Shown here: positions 7,951 through 17,876 of the stretch, piece by piece
How positions within the stretch are numbered: position 1 is the first letter of the stretch
Layout: every line of letters starts with the position of its first letter
Source: an uncultured Pelagimonas sp.
GTDB lineage: Bacteria; Pseudomonadota; Alphaproteobacteria; Rhodobacterales; Rhodobacteraceae
Assembly: GCF_947498515.1 (NCBI RefSeq)
Contig: NZ_CANMKO010000002.1
Location: 530,325 to 594,324 of the forward strand
DNA: 64,000 nucleotides
Direction: 5' to 3'
Notes under the pieces: generated by a model
Databases searched by the model: none
Told to the model about the DNA's origin: nothing
Seen by the model: the letters and a program-made list of their open reading frames with translations, nothing else
Made by a program: the position numbers and the translations under genes

Positions 7951-9075
7951 TTAAAGAACCTCGTCCAATACGTTGCGCAACCGCGCCACGGTCGCATCCA
8001 CGTCATAAAGCTTGTCCAATCCGAACAAGCCAAGGCGGAAGGTCGAAAACCCTTCGCCCTCATCGCACTGCAATGGAACACCCGCGGCAATCTGCATCCC
8101 CCGCGCCGCAAAGGCACGCCCGGATTGGACTTCTGGATCACTTGTATAGCTGACCACAACGCCCGGCGCGCCAAATCCGTCTGCCGCGACCGAACGGACA
8201 CCTTTGTCGGCCAAAACCGCGCGCACAGTATTGCCAAGCTCAAACTGCGCCTCACGCAGCTTTTCAAACCCATAGTCACGGGTCTCGATCATCGCGTCCC
8301 GAAACATCACCAACCCTTCGGTCGGCATGGTCGCGTGATAGGCATGTCCACCGCCCTCATAGGCCGCCATGATGCTGTGCCATTTCTTGAGATCAACGGC
8401 AAAGCTATCGGACTCCGTTTCGCCCATCCGCGCCACGGCGCGCTCCGACATCATCACCAAGCCGGCGCAGGGGGTCGAAGACCAGCCCTTTTGCGGGGCC
8501 GAGATCAACACATCGACACCGGTGGCCTGCATGTCGACCCAGGCACAGCCCGACGCGATGCAATCCAAAACCATCAACGCACCAACCGCGTGTGCCGCGG
8601 CCGACATCCGGGTGATATAATCGTCCGGCAAGATCATCCCAGACGACGTTTCAACATGCGGAGCAAAAACCAGATCGGGTTTTAACTCGGCAATCTTAGC
8701 CTCAACCTCTTCGATAGGAGCCGGGGCAAAGGGCGCATCGGCGCTGTTTCCTGTCCGGCGTGCCTTCATCACTTCGGTTGTATCGGCAAAGCCTCCGGCG
8801 TCAAAAATCTGGCTCCAACGGAACGAAAACCAACCGTTGCGCACCACCAAAACATTGGCATTGCGGCCAAATTGACGGGCCACCGCTTCCATCCCAAAGG
8901 TCCCGCCACCGGGCACCAAGGCCACCGCATCTGCCTTATAGACCTCTTTCAACATGCCGGAAATGTCGCGCATCACTTGCTGAAACGCGGCCGACATATG
9001 GTTGAGGGAGCGGTCGGTAAAGACAACCGAAAATTCTTCGAGCCCGTTCGGGTCCACGTTATCAAGCAGCGCCAT
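7951..9075 (-). CDS. class V aminotransferase (alanine-glyoxylate/serine type), 374 aa
   Basis: A PLP-dependent fold type I enzyme. VPGGGTFGMEAVARQF forms the cofactor phosphate region, LMVLDCIASGCAWVDM carries the ring-stacking Asp, and ISAPQKGWSSTP carries the Schiff-base Lys. This matches the family containing alanine-glyoxylate and serine-pyruvate aminotransferases; the exact substrate cannot be read off. GGAG precedes ATG 9075. Two Lrp/AsnC genes lie just upstream on the same strand, so amino-acid-responsive control is likely. Confidence 0.85.
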   Translation of the reverse strand: MALLDNVDPNGLEEFSVVFTDRSLNHMSAAFQQVMRDISGMLKEVYKADAVALVPGGGTFGMEAVARQFGRNANVLVVRNGWFSFRWSQIFDAGGFADTTEVMKARRTGNSADAPFAPAPIEEVEAKIAELKPDLVFAPHVETSSGMILPDDYITRMSAAAHAVGALMVLDCIASGCAWVDMQATGVDVLISAPQKGWSSTPCAGLVMMSERAVARMGETESDSFAVDLKKWHSIMAAYEGGGHAYHATMPTEGLVMFRDAMIETRDYGFEKLREAQFELGNTVRAVLADKGVRSVAADGFGAPGVVVSYTSDPEVQSGRAFAARGMQIAAGVPLQCDEGEGFSTFRLGLFGLDKLYDVDATVARLRNVLDEVL

Positions 9076-9146
9076 GATGATCTCCTATTTCGTTGAGATC
9101 ATGCCTAGCGCAGCTTGGCGCGGGATCAAAGGGGGATCAAAGCGGC

Positions 9147-9602
9147 TCAGATTGGTCCGGGGCGGCGTTCTTCGGACAACAGCACATTTGCCTCGACATT
9201 GCCCAAACCCGGCAAGGTCATCACTCGGCGGCGCAGCACCCTTTCAAAATCGGAAATATCACGGGCGACAACGCGCAGGCGATAATCATAGAGGCCAAGC
9301 ACGTGTTCCACGGTCTGCACTTCGGGGATCGCGGTGACAGCGCGCTCAAAGTCTTCCAAAGACACGCGCCCCTTGGTGGCAAGTTTCACCCCCAAAAACA
9401 CCGTGACGCCAAACCCCAAAGCGGCGGCATCAACTTCTAGTCGGGTGCCGCGAAACACCCCCGCCTCTTTGAGCCGCTTAATCCGTCGCCAACAGGCCGG
9501 TTGCGACAGACCTAGGTCACGTCCCAAGGCCCCGGCGTTGCGCGTCGCGTCTTCGGCCAATGCCCGGATCAATGCGCGATCAATGTCATCAAGATCAATC
9601 AC
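9147..9602 (-). CDS. Lrp/AsnC family regulator, 151 aa
   Basis: The N-terminal helix-turn-helix (LGRDLGLSQPACWRRIKRL) is followed by the RAM ligand-binding and oligomerisation domain (VQTVEHVLGLYDYRLRVVARD). These proteins act as leucine- or other amino-acid-responsive octamers. Its start overlaps the end of the upstream unknown gene by 8 bases, and the class V aminotransferase gene lies 71 bases downstream on the same strand. It is a paralogue of the gene at 10173-10628. Confidence 0.93.
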   Translation of the reverse strand: MIDLDDIDRALIRALAEDATRNAGALGRDLGLSQPACWRRIKRLKEAGVFRGTRLEVDAAALGFGVTVFLGVKLATKGRVSLEDFERAVTAIPEVQTVEHVLGLYDYRLRVVARDISDFERVLRRRVMTLPGLGNVEANVLLSEERRPGPI

Positions 9603-10176
9603 AATTGCCCCCCGTGTTTGGCATCCAATCAGGGAACTTGGCTTCGAAATCCCTTTTGGGCGCGCCCGATTCTAGGAAAAGATCAAACCCTCCATCGTAA
9701 GGCGCAAATACTCTGTGGCTAACCGGATCGAATAGCAGTGCTCTTTTGACGTCTTCTGCAATTTCATGCCAAAGAAGCCGCAGCCCCTGACAATTCAGAT
9801 CCACCTGTTTGGCGTAAATGCCGATACTGGTTACGTCATCGTCAAAAGTGTCTGCCGTCGGAGAGGCACAGGATTGCAACTCAAGGACAAGGGTATCGTT
9901 GGCCAGAGTGATCGTTTTCGGTGCGTCCGTCCCAAACAGAAACACAACAGACACTAGCCACATATCTGCACAACCACCAAAGAGAGCAGTGGACAACGCT
10001 TCGGCACGTTCAAGAATAACGTGCTGGTCTTGCGTCGTTTCTGCGTAGCGCTTTGAACCGGGGAGCGCATGAAAACGGGTCCAACTACGACCATGCTCAT
10101 GGCGCAATATGTGCCCAATTGGGAGGGTGGAACCGTAGCCGCCTTTCCAATCGCCTGAAAAACCGGGCTTTGTCAT
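9595..10176 (-). CDS. hypothetical protein, possibly DUF3885-like, 193 aa
   Basis: The segment RFHALPGSKRY near the N-terminus and the C-terminal VFAPYDGGFDLFL...FPDWMP resemble what I remember of DUF3885 proteins, a family of unknown function found scattered in bacteria. It has no signal peptide or catalytic motif I can name. It lies between two Lrp/AsnC genes and overlaps both: 4 bases with the upstream regulator (ATGA) and 8 with the downstream one. That implies translational coupling and a three-gene operon. Confidence 0.7.
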   Translation of the reverse strand: MTKPGFSGDWKGGYGSTLPIGHILRHEHGRSWTRFHALPGSKRYAETTQDQHVILERAEALSTALFGGCADMWLVSVVFLFGTDAPKTITLANDTLVLELQSCASPTADTFDDDVTSIGIYAKQVDLNCQGLRLLWHEIAEDVKRALLFDPVSHRVFAPYDGGFDLFLESGAPKRDFEAKFPDWMPNTGGNCD

Positions 10177-10628
10177 ATCGGCAGCGCCTCTTGCCCTTTG
10201 ACGCGGGCAACCTGCATCAAGGCTTCGATGTCATTGATATGCGGCAGGACCAACAATTGCTCTCGATACAGCTGTTGATAATGCGCCATATCGCGGGCAA
10301 TCACCGACAGACGAACATCAACCTGTCCAAGGAAGGTTTGAATTTCAATGACTTCGGGCACCAAACGCGCGGCGGGGATAAATTCATCAAAGGCGCGGGC
10401 CTCGGTTTTATCTAGCGTGACGCGCAAGGACACCTCGACCTCGTAGCCCAAGGCGGGCCAGTTGATGACATTGCGCACGCCCTTGAGAACACCGGTGTCG
10501 CGCATCCGATCTAACCGGCGCGATAGCGTCGTGGCCGTCACACCGGCGGATTCGGCCAACCGTGCGGCGGGGGCTTCGGGATCGGATTGATAGTAGCGCA
10601 GAATGCGCCGATCGGTGTCATCAAGCAT
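10173..10628 (-). CDS. Lrp/AsnC family regulator, 151 aa
   Basis: The HTH LAESAGVTATTLSRRLDRM is followed by a RAM domain (EVIEIQTFLGQVDVRLSVIARD). It is the first gene of the operon lrp - unknown - lrp and is divergent from ilvC across 140 bases, so it may control ilvC and itself from that shared region. Its length equals that of the second copy, but the sequences differ enough to suggest separate ligands. Confidence 0.93.
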   Translation of the reverse strand: MLDDTDRRILRYYQSDPEAPAARLAESAGVTATTLSRRLDRMRDTGVLKGVRNVINWPALGYEVEVSLRVTLDKTEARAFDEFIPAARLVPEVIEIQTFLGQVDVRLSVIARDMAHYQQLYREQLLVLPHINDIEALMQVARVKGQEALPI

Positions 10629-10675
10629 GAATACCTACATAACACTCACAATGACGCATGAAAACTCCGATTTAG

Positions 10676-11791
<1,116 letters not shown>

Positions 11792-11827
11792 GCGCCTTGC
11801 GGTTTGAACCGTAACCTAGTCAAACGA

Positions 11828-11862
11828 GGGGTGCCCTAGATATTGGGGCACCCCCATTTTTT
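11828..11862 (+). terminator. ilvC terminator
   Basis: GGGGTGCCC (11828-11836) pairs with GGGCACCCC (11846-11854), a nine-base perfect stem, followed by six Ts. It stands 37 bases after the ilvC stop. Confidence 0.9.
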
Positions 11863-11873
11863 GAGGTGGTGCG

Positions 11874-12347
11874 ATGTATACAGATCGAGAACGGCGAGCG
11901 GATGAGCTTGAAAAACGTATCAAGATGTCCATCTGGATCGTCTTCCCTATTCTCTTTCTGAGCGCTTTCTACTTCTTGGTGCAGTACTCCAGTTTTATCC
12001 GTAAGTGCGCCAATACAGACATCCCACCCACTGAACGCTTGGAATTTTGTGATCGTGCGGAGCGCAGAGCGAAGGTTGTTTTCTATTTTTCCCCCGCCGA
12101 AGCCCGCAAAGAACCCGGAGGTAAAAACGGCCTCTTAAGATCCCGTGCGATTGCACATGCAGAGCTTGGGGATAGCGAGGAAGCCATGGCGCTTTTCAAG
12201 ATATCCATCGCGCTCTGGCCAAAAGAAATTCAAGAACTAAGGCGGCCGCACAAAATAGTGTTCAACATGATGGAACGTAAAACAATTCCACAGGTCGCTC
12301 AGACCATTTGGCTTGCCGCTCTAACCAAACACTTAGAGGCCCCATGA
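11874..12347 (+). CDS. hypothetical membrane-anchored protein with one TPR-like repeat, 157 aa
   Basis: A charged N-terminus of 18 residues precedes one membrane span (IWIVFPILFLSAFYFLVQYS). The soluble part, presumably periplasmic, holds a TPR-like helix pair, AIAHAELGDSEEAMALFKIS. I do not recognise a named family. The last four bases (ATGA) overlap the start of the EamA transporter, so translation is probably coupled. It begins just after the ilvC terminator. Confidence 0.65.
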   Translation: MYTDRERRADELEKRIKMSIWIVFPILFLSAFYFLVQYSSFIRKCANTDIPPTERLEFCDRAERRAKVVFYFSPAEARKEPGGKNGLLRSRAIAHAELGDSEEAMALFKISIALWPKEIQELRRPHKIVFNMMERKTIPQVAQTIWLAALTKHLEAP

Positions 12348-13246
12348 CCGACACCGCGACACGCACCGACTGGCTGTCTATCTGCATTCTCGCCCTCGTT
12401 TGGGGCAGTGCATTTATGTTCATGTCGGTGGCACTAGAAGGCTATGGGCCCATCACCGTTGCAACCGCGCGCACCGCCCTTGGGGCTTTGGTGTTGCTGA
12501 TTGCGATGCCCTTTGCCGGTCAGGGCCTTCCGGACCCGCAACCCGGCCTTTGGCGTTCGATCATCATTCTGGGCCTACTAACCACCGCCGTACCGTTTTT
12601 GTTTCTGAGCTGGGGGTTGCAACATGTCCCGTCAAGCTTCGGCGGCTTGGCCATGGCCACGATCCCCTTGATGGTTTTGGTTTTGGCGCATTTCTGGGGT
12701 GATGAGCGGATGATCCCACGGCGGGCGGCGGGTGTTGCCGTTGGCTTTTGCGGCGCTTTGATCCTTATCGGGCCGGGCTTGTTGGAGCTTGGTCAATCCA
12801 CCGCCCCCTTGGCGCAACTCGCCTGTTTGGCGGCGGCGTTTTGTTACTCGGTGTCGTCGGTCCTCACCCGCAAATGCCCGCCAATCGCTCCGCTTACGTT
12901 GACCGCCCTGACCATGACGGTTGGCGCGGTTGTGTTGATCCCCTTGATGCTGTGGGTCGAAGGCGTTCCCGATTGGCAAGGCATCCGCCCCGGCGGCGCG
13001 ATCTTGATGCTCGGCCTAATGCAAACCGCTGCGATGAACCTTTTGCGTATCCGGGTTATCCAAAGCGCGGGGTCGGTGTTTATGACATTGGTCAATTATC
13101 AGGTGCCGATCTGGGCGATGATCTATGGCGCTTGGCTCTTGGGCGAAGACCTCCCCGTTAGGTTCTACATCGCGCTTGTGATGATTTTGGCCGGTCTTGC
13201 CCTTGGGCAATGGCGCGCCTTGATGGGTTTATTGCGCCTGCGCTGA
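12344..13246 (+). CDS. EamA/DMT family transporter, 300 aa
   Basis: Ten hydrophobic segments in two EamA repeats: the first starts LSICILALVWGSAFMFMSVA, the second LAQLACLAAAFCYSVSSVLT. Such inner-membrane carriers of the drug/metabolite superfamily often export amino acids or other metabolites; the substrate is unknown. ATG 12344 overlaps the previous stop in ATGA, preferred over an extension from 12308. Confidence 0.88.
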   Translation: MTDTATRTDWLSICILALVWGSAFMFMSVALEGYGPITVATARTALGALVLLIAMPFAGQGLPDPQPGLWRSIIILGLLTTAVPFLFLSWGLQHVPSSFGGLAMATIPLMVLVLAHFWGDERMIPRRAAGVAVGFCGALILIGPGLLELGQSTAPLAQLACLAAAFCYSVSSVLTRKCPPIAPLTLTALTMTVGAVVLIPLMLWVEGVPDWQGIRPGGAILMLGLMQTAAMNLLRIRVIQSAGSVFMTLVNYQVPIWAMIYGAWLLGEDLPVRFYIALVMILAGLALGQWRALMGLLRLR

Positions 13247-13279
13247 GCACCTACGCGCCATCGCTGTGCGCCCAGCGAC

Positions 13280-13300
13280 GTTTGTTATGTTATAACGAAC
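13280..13300. promoter_or_regulatory. inverted repeat upstream of the hemerythrin-like gene
   Basis: GTTTGTTAT (13280-13288) and ATAACGAAC (13292-13300) form nine-base arms with one mismatch and a three-base spacer. The repeat ends 15 bases before the ATG at 13316, where a repressor would block transcription. It does not match the Fnr/Dnr (TTGAT-N4-ATCAA) pattern. Confidence 0.4.
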
Positions 13301-13315
13301 ACCTATCTGGATGCC

Positions 13316-13882
13316 ATGACCCAATATGACATCACCACACGGCAGGGCCTGCCCGATGAGATGCAGGCTTTGCTGCGGATATTGCCACGCGATGGCTGGC
13401 AAGAGCATCCGAATTTCGCACGCTCCATTCAAAACTGGATGGGAGCCCACCAAATGTTTCGCGGGCTGACGGGGCAAATCTTGCAAGACACCCAAGATTA
13501 CTTGGAGCACGCGCTAGAAGATCGCACCTATGCGGCGCGGTTGGCGCATTTCGGCAACCTTTTGTTCAACAATCTGCATGGCCATCATACTTGGGAGGAT
13601 CGTGCGTTCTTTCCAGAGTTGGAGGCCGCCGATCCCCGCTTTGCCCGCGGGCTTGAAATGCTAGAAGCGGATCACGATGCTTTGGATGGGCTTTTGGATC
13701 AGTTCAATCGCACCGGAACCCGGATCGTGCAGCTTGCGACGCTAGAACCCGCACAGATGCATGATGAGGCCGGAAAGCTTAGGGAAACCGTTGACGGGAT
13801 CGGCGGCTTTTTGAACCGCCATCTGTCGGATGAAGAGGATTTGGCGGTGCCGATCCTGTTACATCACGCAATGCGTGGGTAA
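13316..13882 (+). CDS. hemerythrin-like HHE domain protein, 188 aa
   Basis: The order of likely di-iron ligands fits a hemerythrin cation-binding domain: His in LHGHHTWEDRAFFPELE, His in EADHDALDGLLDQF, and His plus Glu in NRHLSDEEDLAVPILLHH. Bacterial members sense or handle oxygen or nitric oxide, or repair iron centres; which applies cannot be told. It is cytosolic. An inverted repeat lies immediately upstream and a bidirectional terminator follows. Confidence 0.75.
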   Translation: MTQYDITTRQGLPDEMQALLRILPRDGWQEHPNFARSIQNWMGAHQMFRGLTGQILQDTQDYLEHALEDRTYAARLAHFGNLLFNNLHGHHTWEDRAFFPELEAADPRFARGLEMLEADHDALDGLLDQFNRTGTRIVQLATLEPAQMHDEAGKLRETVDGIGGFLNRHLSDEEDLAVPILLHHAMRG

Positions 13883-13909
13883 ACGCCTCCAAAACACCAA
13901 AGGGCGGGG

Positions 13910-13949
13910 AAAAACCCCACCCTTTCAAAAATCCGTAGGGTGGGGTTTT
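13910..13949. terminator. bidirectional terminator between the hemerythrin-like gene and glyS
   Basis: AAAACCCCACCCT (13911-13923) pairs perfectly with AGGGTGGGGTTTT (13937-13949). The A-flanked left and T-flanked right sides make it usable from both directions, as expected between convergent genes. A further CCCCACC just downstream could form a competing hairpin. Confidence 0.85.
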
Positions 13950-13983
13950 ACCCCACCAGCCCTAGAAAACCCCGAGCCGTGTT

Positions 13984-16230
13984 TTACCCTTCAAGCTTTG
14001 TCATGTCCGCAACCTGCGAACAAATCGTGCGGATGCGCGACAAGAGATTCAAACGGTTGCGGCGCACGATGGCGTTGTCTGAATTGACCTGAACAGCTTC
14101 AAAAAACGCGTCAATCGGCGCACGAAGCGAGGCCATGGCCTCCATCGCAGCGGCGTAATCCTCGGCCTGCATGGCGGGTGAAATCTTCGCCTCGGCGGCG
14201 TCCAGCGCGGCAAACAGAGCCTTTTCACTGTCTTCCTCAGCAAATTTCACATCTGCGCCGTAAGAGTATTCAACCCCATCCTTGCCCTCAGCTTGAGACA
14301 GGATGTTGTTGGCGCGCTTGAACCCTTGGACAAGGTTTTCGCCATCATCCGTCTTCAGGAACGCGGCCAAGGCTTTGGCACGCGAAACCAGCAAGTGCAG
14401 GTCATCGCCGCCTTCCATCGCCAGACAGGCATCAATCACATCGTGGCGAATGCCTTCGTCGCGCAGGTGAACCTTGAGACGGTCATGGAAGAAGGCCAGC
14501 AAATCGGTCGACAGATCGGGCACTTTGTCACCAACGGTGCGCAAAACGGTGCCTTCTTCGGCCTCGGCCCCTTCGCCTTTGACGCGGTCCAGAATGGTGC
14601 GCAAGGCGGCCCCAAAGACACCATGGTCAGCAATTTCATCGACCAGTGAATCCAACGCCTCAAGATCAGCATCATCAGCGCCATTTTGGATATGGCGTTC
14701 GTGACGCACCAGTTGCGCATCAATAAAGCGGTCGAGATGTAGTCGGGCATCATTGCTTAGAACCAAGCGGATCACGCCCAGCGCGGCGCGGCGCAACGCA
14801 TAGGGGTCTTTCGATCCCGTTGGTTTTTCGTCTATGGCCCAGAAACCGGTAAGAGTATCAAGTTTATCCGCCAATGAGACAGCTACCGAAACAGGGGCAG
14901 ATGGCACATCATCCGACGGGCCAAGCGGCGAATAATGCTCTTCGCAGGCATTGGCGACCTCATCCGGGAGGCCAGCAGCCTTGGCATAGTAGCGCCCCAT
15001 AAGCCCTTGAAGTTCAGGAAATTCATAGACCATCTCAGAGCTGAGATCGGCCTTGGCAACGCGCGCCGCCTGTTCCGCTAGATCCGCATCGGCCCCAACC
15101 ATCGGGGCAAGCGCGCGGGCCAATTTGGCGATGCGATCAATGCGGGCCGATTGTGAGCCCAGCTCGCGGTGGAAGGTCACGTTGGACAAACGGTCCGTCC
15201 AGGCCCCAAGCCCTTCACGCTTGGCAACGCGCAGGTCGTTTTCCCAGAAGAATTTCGCATCCGCCAAACGCGCCGCCAAAACCTTTTGGTTCCCGGCAAG
15301 GATCGTCGCGCCATTGTCGGCGGTTTCGATGTTGGACACGGTGATCCATTTTTCGATGCGCTCGGTCTTGGGGTTGCGCACCGAGAAAAACTTTTGGTGC
15401 TCTTTCATTGACGTCTGGAGCACCTCTGGCGGCAGCTCCAAAAACTCGTCATCAATGTCGCCCATCAACACAACCGGCCATTCGACCAAACCGGCGACTT
15501 CGCGCAAAAGACCCTTGTCTTCAACAACTTCAAGGCCCAGCGCAAAGGCGGCATTGGTGGCGTCATTCCAGATCGCATCGGCGCGTTCATCGGCAGACAG
15601 CACAACAAAGTTGCGCTTGAGACGGGTTTCGTAATCTTCAAACGAGGTGACCTCAAAAGGGTCACCGCCCATGAAACGGTGCCCTTGGGTGGTTTGCCCC
15701 GCCTTGATGCCATCAACGTCAAGCGGCACGACCTCGGCCCCCGCCTCATCGACCAAGATGCACAGGATCGAATGCAATGGGCGCACCCAGCGCAGCGTGC
15801 CCGACCCCCAACGCATGGATTTCGGCCATGGAAAAGTGCGGATGGTTTTTTCCAAAACCTCGGCGACAATCTCGGCCGCCGGGCGGCCCTCGGTCACCAC
15901 GGTTGCGTAGTAGAAGCTACCTTTTTTGTCCTCGCGCTCTTCGAGCTGATCACGGGTGACGCCTGCGCCACGCATAAACCCTTCGAGTGCTTTGTCCGGC
16001 GCACCAACCTTGGGGCCGCGACGCTCTTCGCGTAGCGTGGGCGACTGGGCCAACAGCCCATCAAGCGCCAAGGTCAACCGGCGCGGCGTCGAAAAGGCCC
16101 GTGCCCCCGCATAGGTCAAACCGGCCTCGACCAGTCCGTCGGTCACCAGTTTCTGCAAATCCGACGCGGCCTTGCCTTGCATACGCGCGGGGATTTCTTC
16201 GGAAAACAGTTCGATCAGCAAATCGGGCAT
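13984..16230 (-). CDS. glyS: glycyl-tRNA synthetase beta subunit, 748 aa
   Basis: GlyS pairs with GlyQ in the bacterial alpha2beta2 enzyme that charges tRNA-Gly; the beta chain supplies tRNA binding. The opening MPDLLIELFSEEIPARMQ, the internal FLELPPEVLQTSMKEHQKFF and ADLSSEMVYEFPELQGLMGRYYA stretches, and the helical C-terminal anticodon-binding region are typical, as is the length. It is the last gene of the operon glyQ - DUF6446 - glyS, three bases after the preceding stop, and is closed by the terminator at 13910-13949. Confidence 0.97.
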   Translation of the reverse strand: MPDLLIELFSEEIPARMQGKAASDLQKLVTDGLVEAGLTYAGARAFSTPRRLTLALDGLLAQSPTLREERRGPKVGAPDKALEGFMRGAGVTRDQLEEREDKKGSFYYATVVTEGRPAAEIVAEVLEKTIRTFPWPKSMRWGSGTLRWVRPLHSILCILVDEAGAEVVPLDVDGIKAGQTTQGHRFMGGDPFEVTSFEDYETRLKRNFVVLSADERADAIWNDATNAAFALGLEVVEDKGLLREVAGLVEWPVVLMGDIDDEFLELPPEVLQTSMKEHQKFFSVRNPKTERIEKWITVSNIETADNGATILAGNQKVLAARLADAKFFWENDLRVAKREGLGAWTDRLSNVTFHRELGSQSARIDRIAKLARALAPMVGADADLAEQAARVAKADLSSEMVYEFPELQGLMGRYYAKAAGLPDEVANACEEHYSPLGPSDDVPSAPVSVAVSLADKLDTLTGFWAIDEKPTGSKDPYALRRAALGVIRLVLSNDARLHLDRFIDAQLVRHERHIQNGADDADLEALDSLVDEIADHGVFGAALRTILDRVKGEGAEAEEGTVLRTVGDKVPDLSTDLLAFFHDRLKVHLRDEGIRHDVIDACLAMEGGDDLHLLVSRAKALAAFLKTDDGENLVQGFKRANNILSQAEGKDGVEYSYGADVKFAEEDSEKALFAALDAAEAKISPAMQAEDYAAAMEAMASLRAPIDAFFEAVQVNSDNAIVRRNRLNLLSRIRTICSQVADMTKLEG

Positions 16231-16233
16231 CGG

Positions 16234-16761
16234 TTAGTCCTCATCTCGGGGCGGGCAATCTTTGCCCAGTGGCGAGCCGTCATAGGCTTTGTCACCACAT
16301 TGATTAATCTCGTGCCAGACATAGCCGCGCCCATCATCGGTGATGGCAACCACACGGTCGATGCCCCATTCAAAATTGCGCTGTCCGGTAAAGACCAGCG
16401 CGGTACCGGCTTCGATCTCGGCCCCAATGGCGGCGGCATCAAAACAGTCAAACCAATCGGGTGCGTTTTTCGGAGCCGCGCCTTCGTAGTTTTCATAGGT
16501 TTCGGTCAGCATCGGAAACGACATCGGCGTGGTGAAACAGGCGCGATAGCGAATAGGCGAGCTTTCGGCGTCGATGGCTTTGAAATCTTCGTACAGGATG
16601 GGTTCGGGTTCGCCCGAGGCCATGACCGTCATTTGCACGTCGCTTGTGCCGCTGGCCTTCACTTCGTCGTAGTAGTGATAGACCTGCATATAGTAGACAA
16701 CCGCGCCGAAAATCAAAGCACTCACAACAATACCCCCACCGATCAATTTGCCTGCGTTCAC
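16234..16761 (-). CDS. DUF6446 family membrane-anchored protein, 175 aa
   Basis: One N-terminal span ([21 protein letters not shown]) is followed by a soluble domain with several Cys ([23 protein letters not shown]). In Rhodobacteraceae a DUF6446 gene sits between glyQ and glyS; the role is unknown. The start is taken as GTG 16761, whose GTGA overlaps the glyQ stop by four bases. The longer frame to 16818 lies inside glyQ and would break the signal anchor. Tight coupling to both synthetase genes is striking for an envelope protein. Confidence 0.8.
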   Translation of the reverse strand: MNAGKLIGGGIVVSALIFGAVVYYMQVYHYYDEVKASGTSDVQMTVMASGEPEPILYEDFKAIDAESSPIRYRACFTTPMSFPMLTETYENYEGAAPKNAPDWFDCFDAAAIGAEIEAGTALVFTGQRNFEWGIDRVVAITDDGRGYVWHEINQCGDKAYDGSPLGKDCPPRDED

Positions 16762-17699
16762 GCCGCATGCCCCCCCGAAAAACCACCGGCTTCGGTCAGC
16801 ACAAAGGCGTCGGCGCACATTTTGGTGAGCGCCCGAACACGGCCAATATAGGCCTGACGTTCGGTGACCGAGATCACGCCACGCGCATCGAGCAGGTTGA
16901 AGATGTGGGACGCTTTGATCGCCTGATCATAGGCCGGATGCACCATGATGATGCGCTTGCCGGTTTTGGGATCATCATGTTCTTGGGCGATGATGTTGGC
17001 GCATTCGGCCTCGGCCTCTTCAAAGTGGCGCAGCAACACATCGGTGTCGGCCACATCAAAGTTCCAGCGCGAATATTCCTGTTCGGTCTGTTTGAACACA
17101 TCGCCGTAGGTCAGTGGGCTTGGTGATTGTGGATCGTTGAACGGCATGTCCATGACATGATCAACGCCAAGAACATACATCGCCAAACGTTCCAACCCAT
17201 AGGTCAGCTCACCCGAGACCGGTGTGCAATCATGACCGCCGACCTGTTGGAAATAGGTGAACTGGCTGACTTCCATACCGTCACACCAGACTTCCCAGCC
17301 AAGACCCCAAGCGCCGAGCGTTGGGCTTTCCCAATCGTCTTCGACAAAGCGCACATCGTGCAGCGCCATATCGATGCCGATTGCCTTGAGCGAACCAAGG
17401 TAAAGCGCCTGCAAATCAGGTGGGCTTGGTTTGATGATCACCTGATACTGGTAATAATGCTGTAGGCGGTTCGGATTCTCACCGTAGCGGCCATCGGTTG
17501 GGCGACGTGACGGTTGCACGTAGGCTGCGGTCCAAGCCTTGGTACCGAGCGAGCGCAAAGTGGTCGCAGGATGAAAGGTCCCTGCCCCGACTTCCATGTC
17601 GTAAGGTTGCAGAATCGCACAACCTTTTGACGCCCAGTAGGTTTGGAGGCGCAGGATGATCTCCTGAAAGCTTCTTGGTTTGGGCAAAGTCTCGGCCAT
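16758..17699 (-). CDS. glyQ: glycyl-tRNA synthetase alpha subunit, 313 aa
   Basis: GlyQ is the catalytic class II chain that activates glycine. It begins [19 protein letters not shown] and carries class II motifs in [33 protein letters not shown] and [20 protein letters not shown]. Length is normal. ATG 17699 is preferred to the GTG one codon earlier. It is the first gene of the operon, divergent from the inactive-protease gene. Confidence 0.97.
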   Translation of the reverse strand: MAETLPKPRSFQEIILRLQTYWASKGCAILQPYDMEVGAGTFHPATTLRSLGTKAWTAAYVQPSRRPTDGRYGENPNRLQHYYQYQVIIKPSPPDLQALYLGSLKAIGIDMALHDVRFVEDDWESPTLGAWGLGWEVWCDGMEVSQFTYFQQVGGHDCTPVSGELTYGLERLAMYVLGVDHVMDMPFNDPQSPSPLTYGDVFKQTEQEYSRWNFDVADTDVLLRHFEEAEAECANIIAQEHDDPKTGKRIIMVHPAYDQAIKASHIFNLLDARGVISVTERQAYIGRVRALTKMCADAFVLTEAGGFSGGHAA

Positions 17700-17876
17700 C
17701 ACATCATTCCCGGTCTCTAGGAGCGTCCATACGTGCCGCCTGATTAGGCGCGCTGGCGGCTGGGGTCAACTCTGGGTCAAGGATACATGCCACTTTTGAC
17801 GTGCAACCGGGCAAGCTTCTGCTAAGAATGCCTAAATGGACAGGACAATGATTGTGACCCGGGGTCGAAATTGCGA

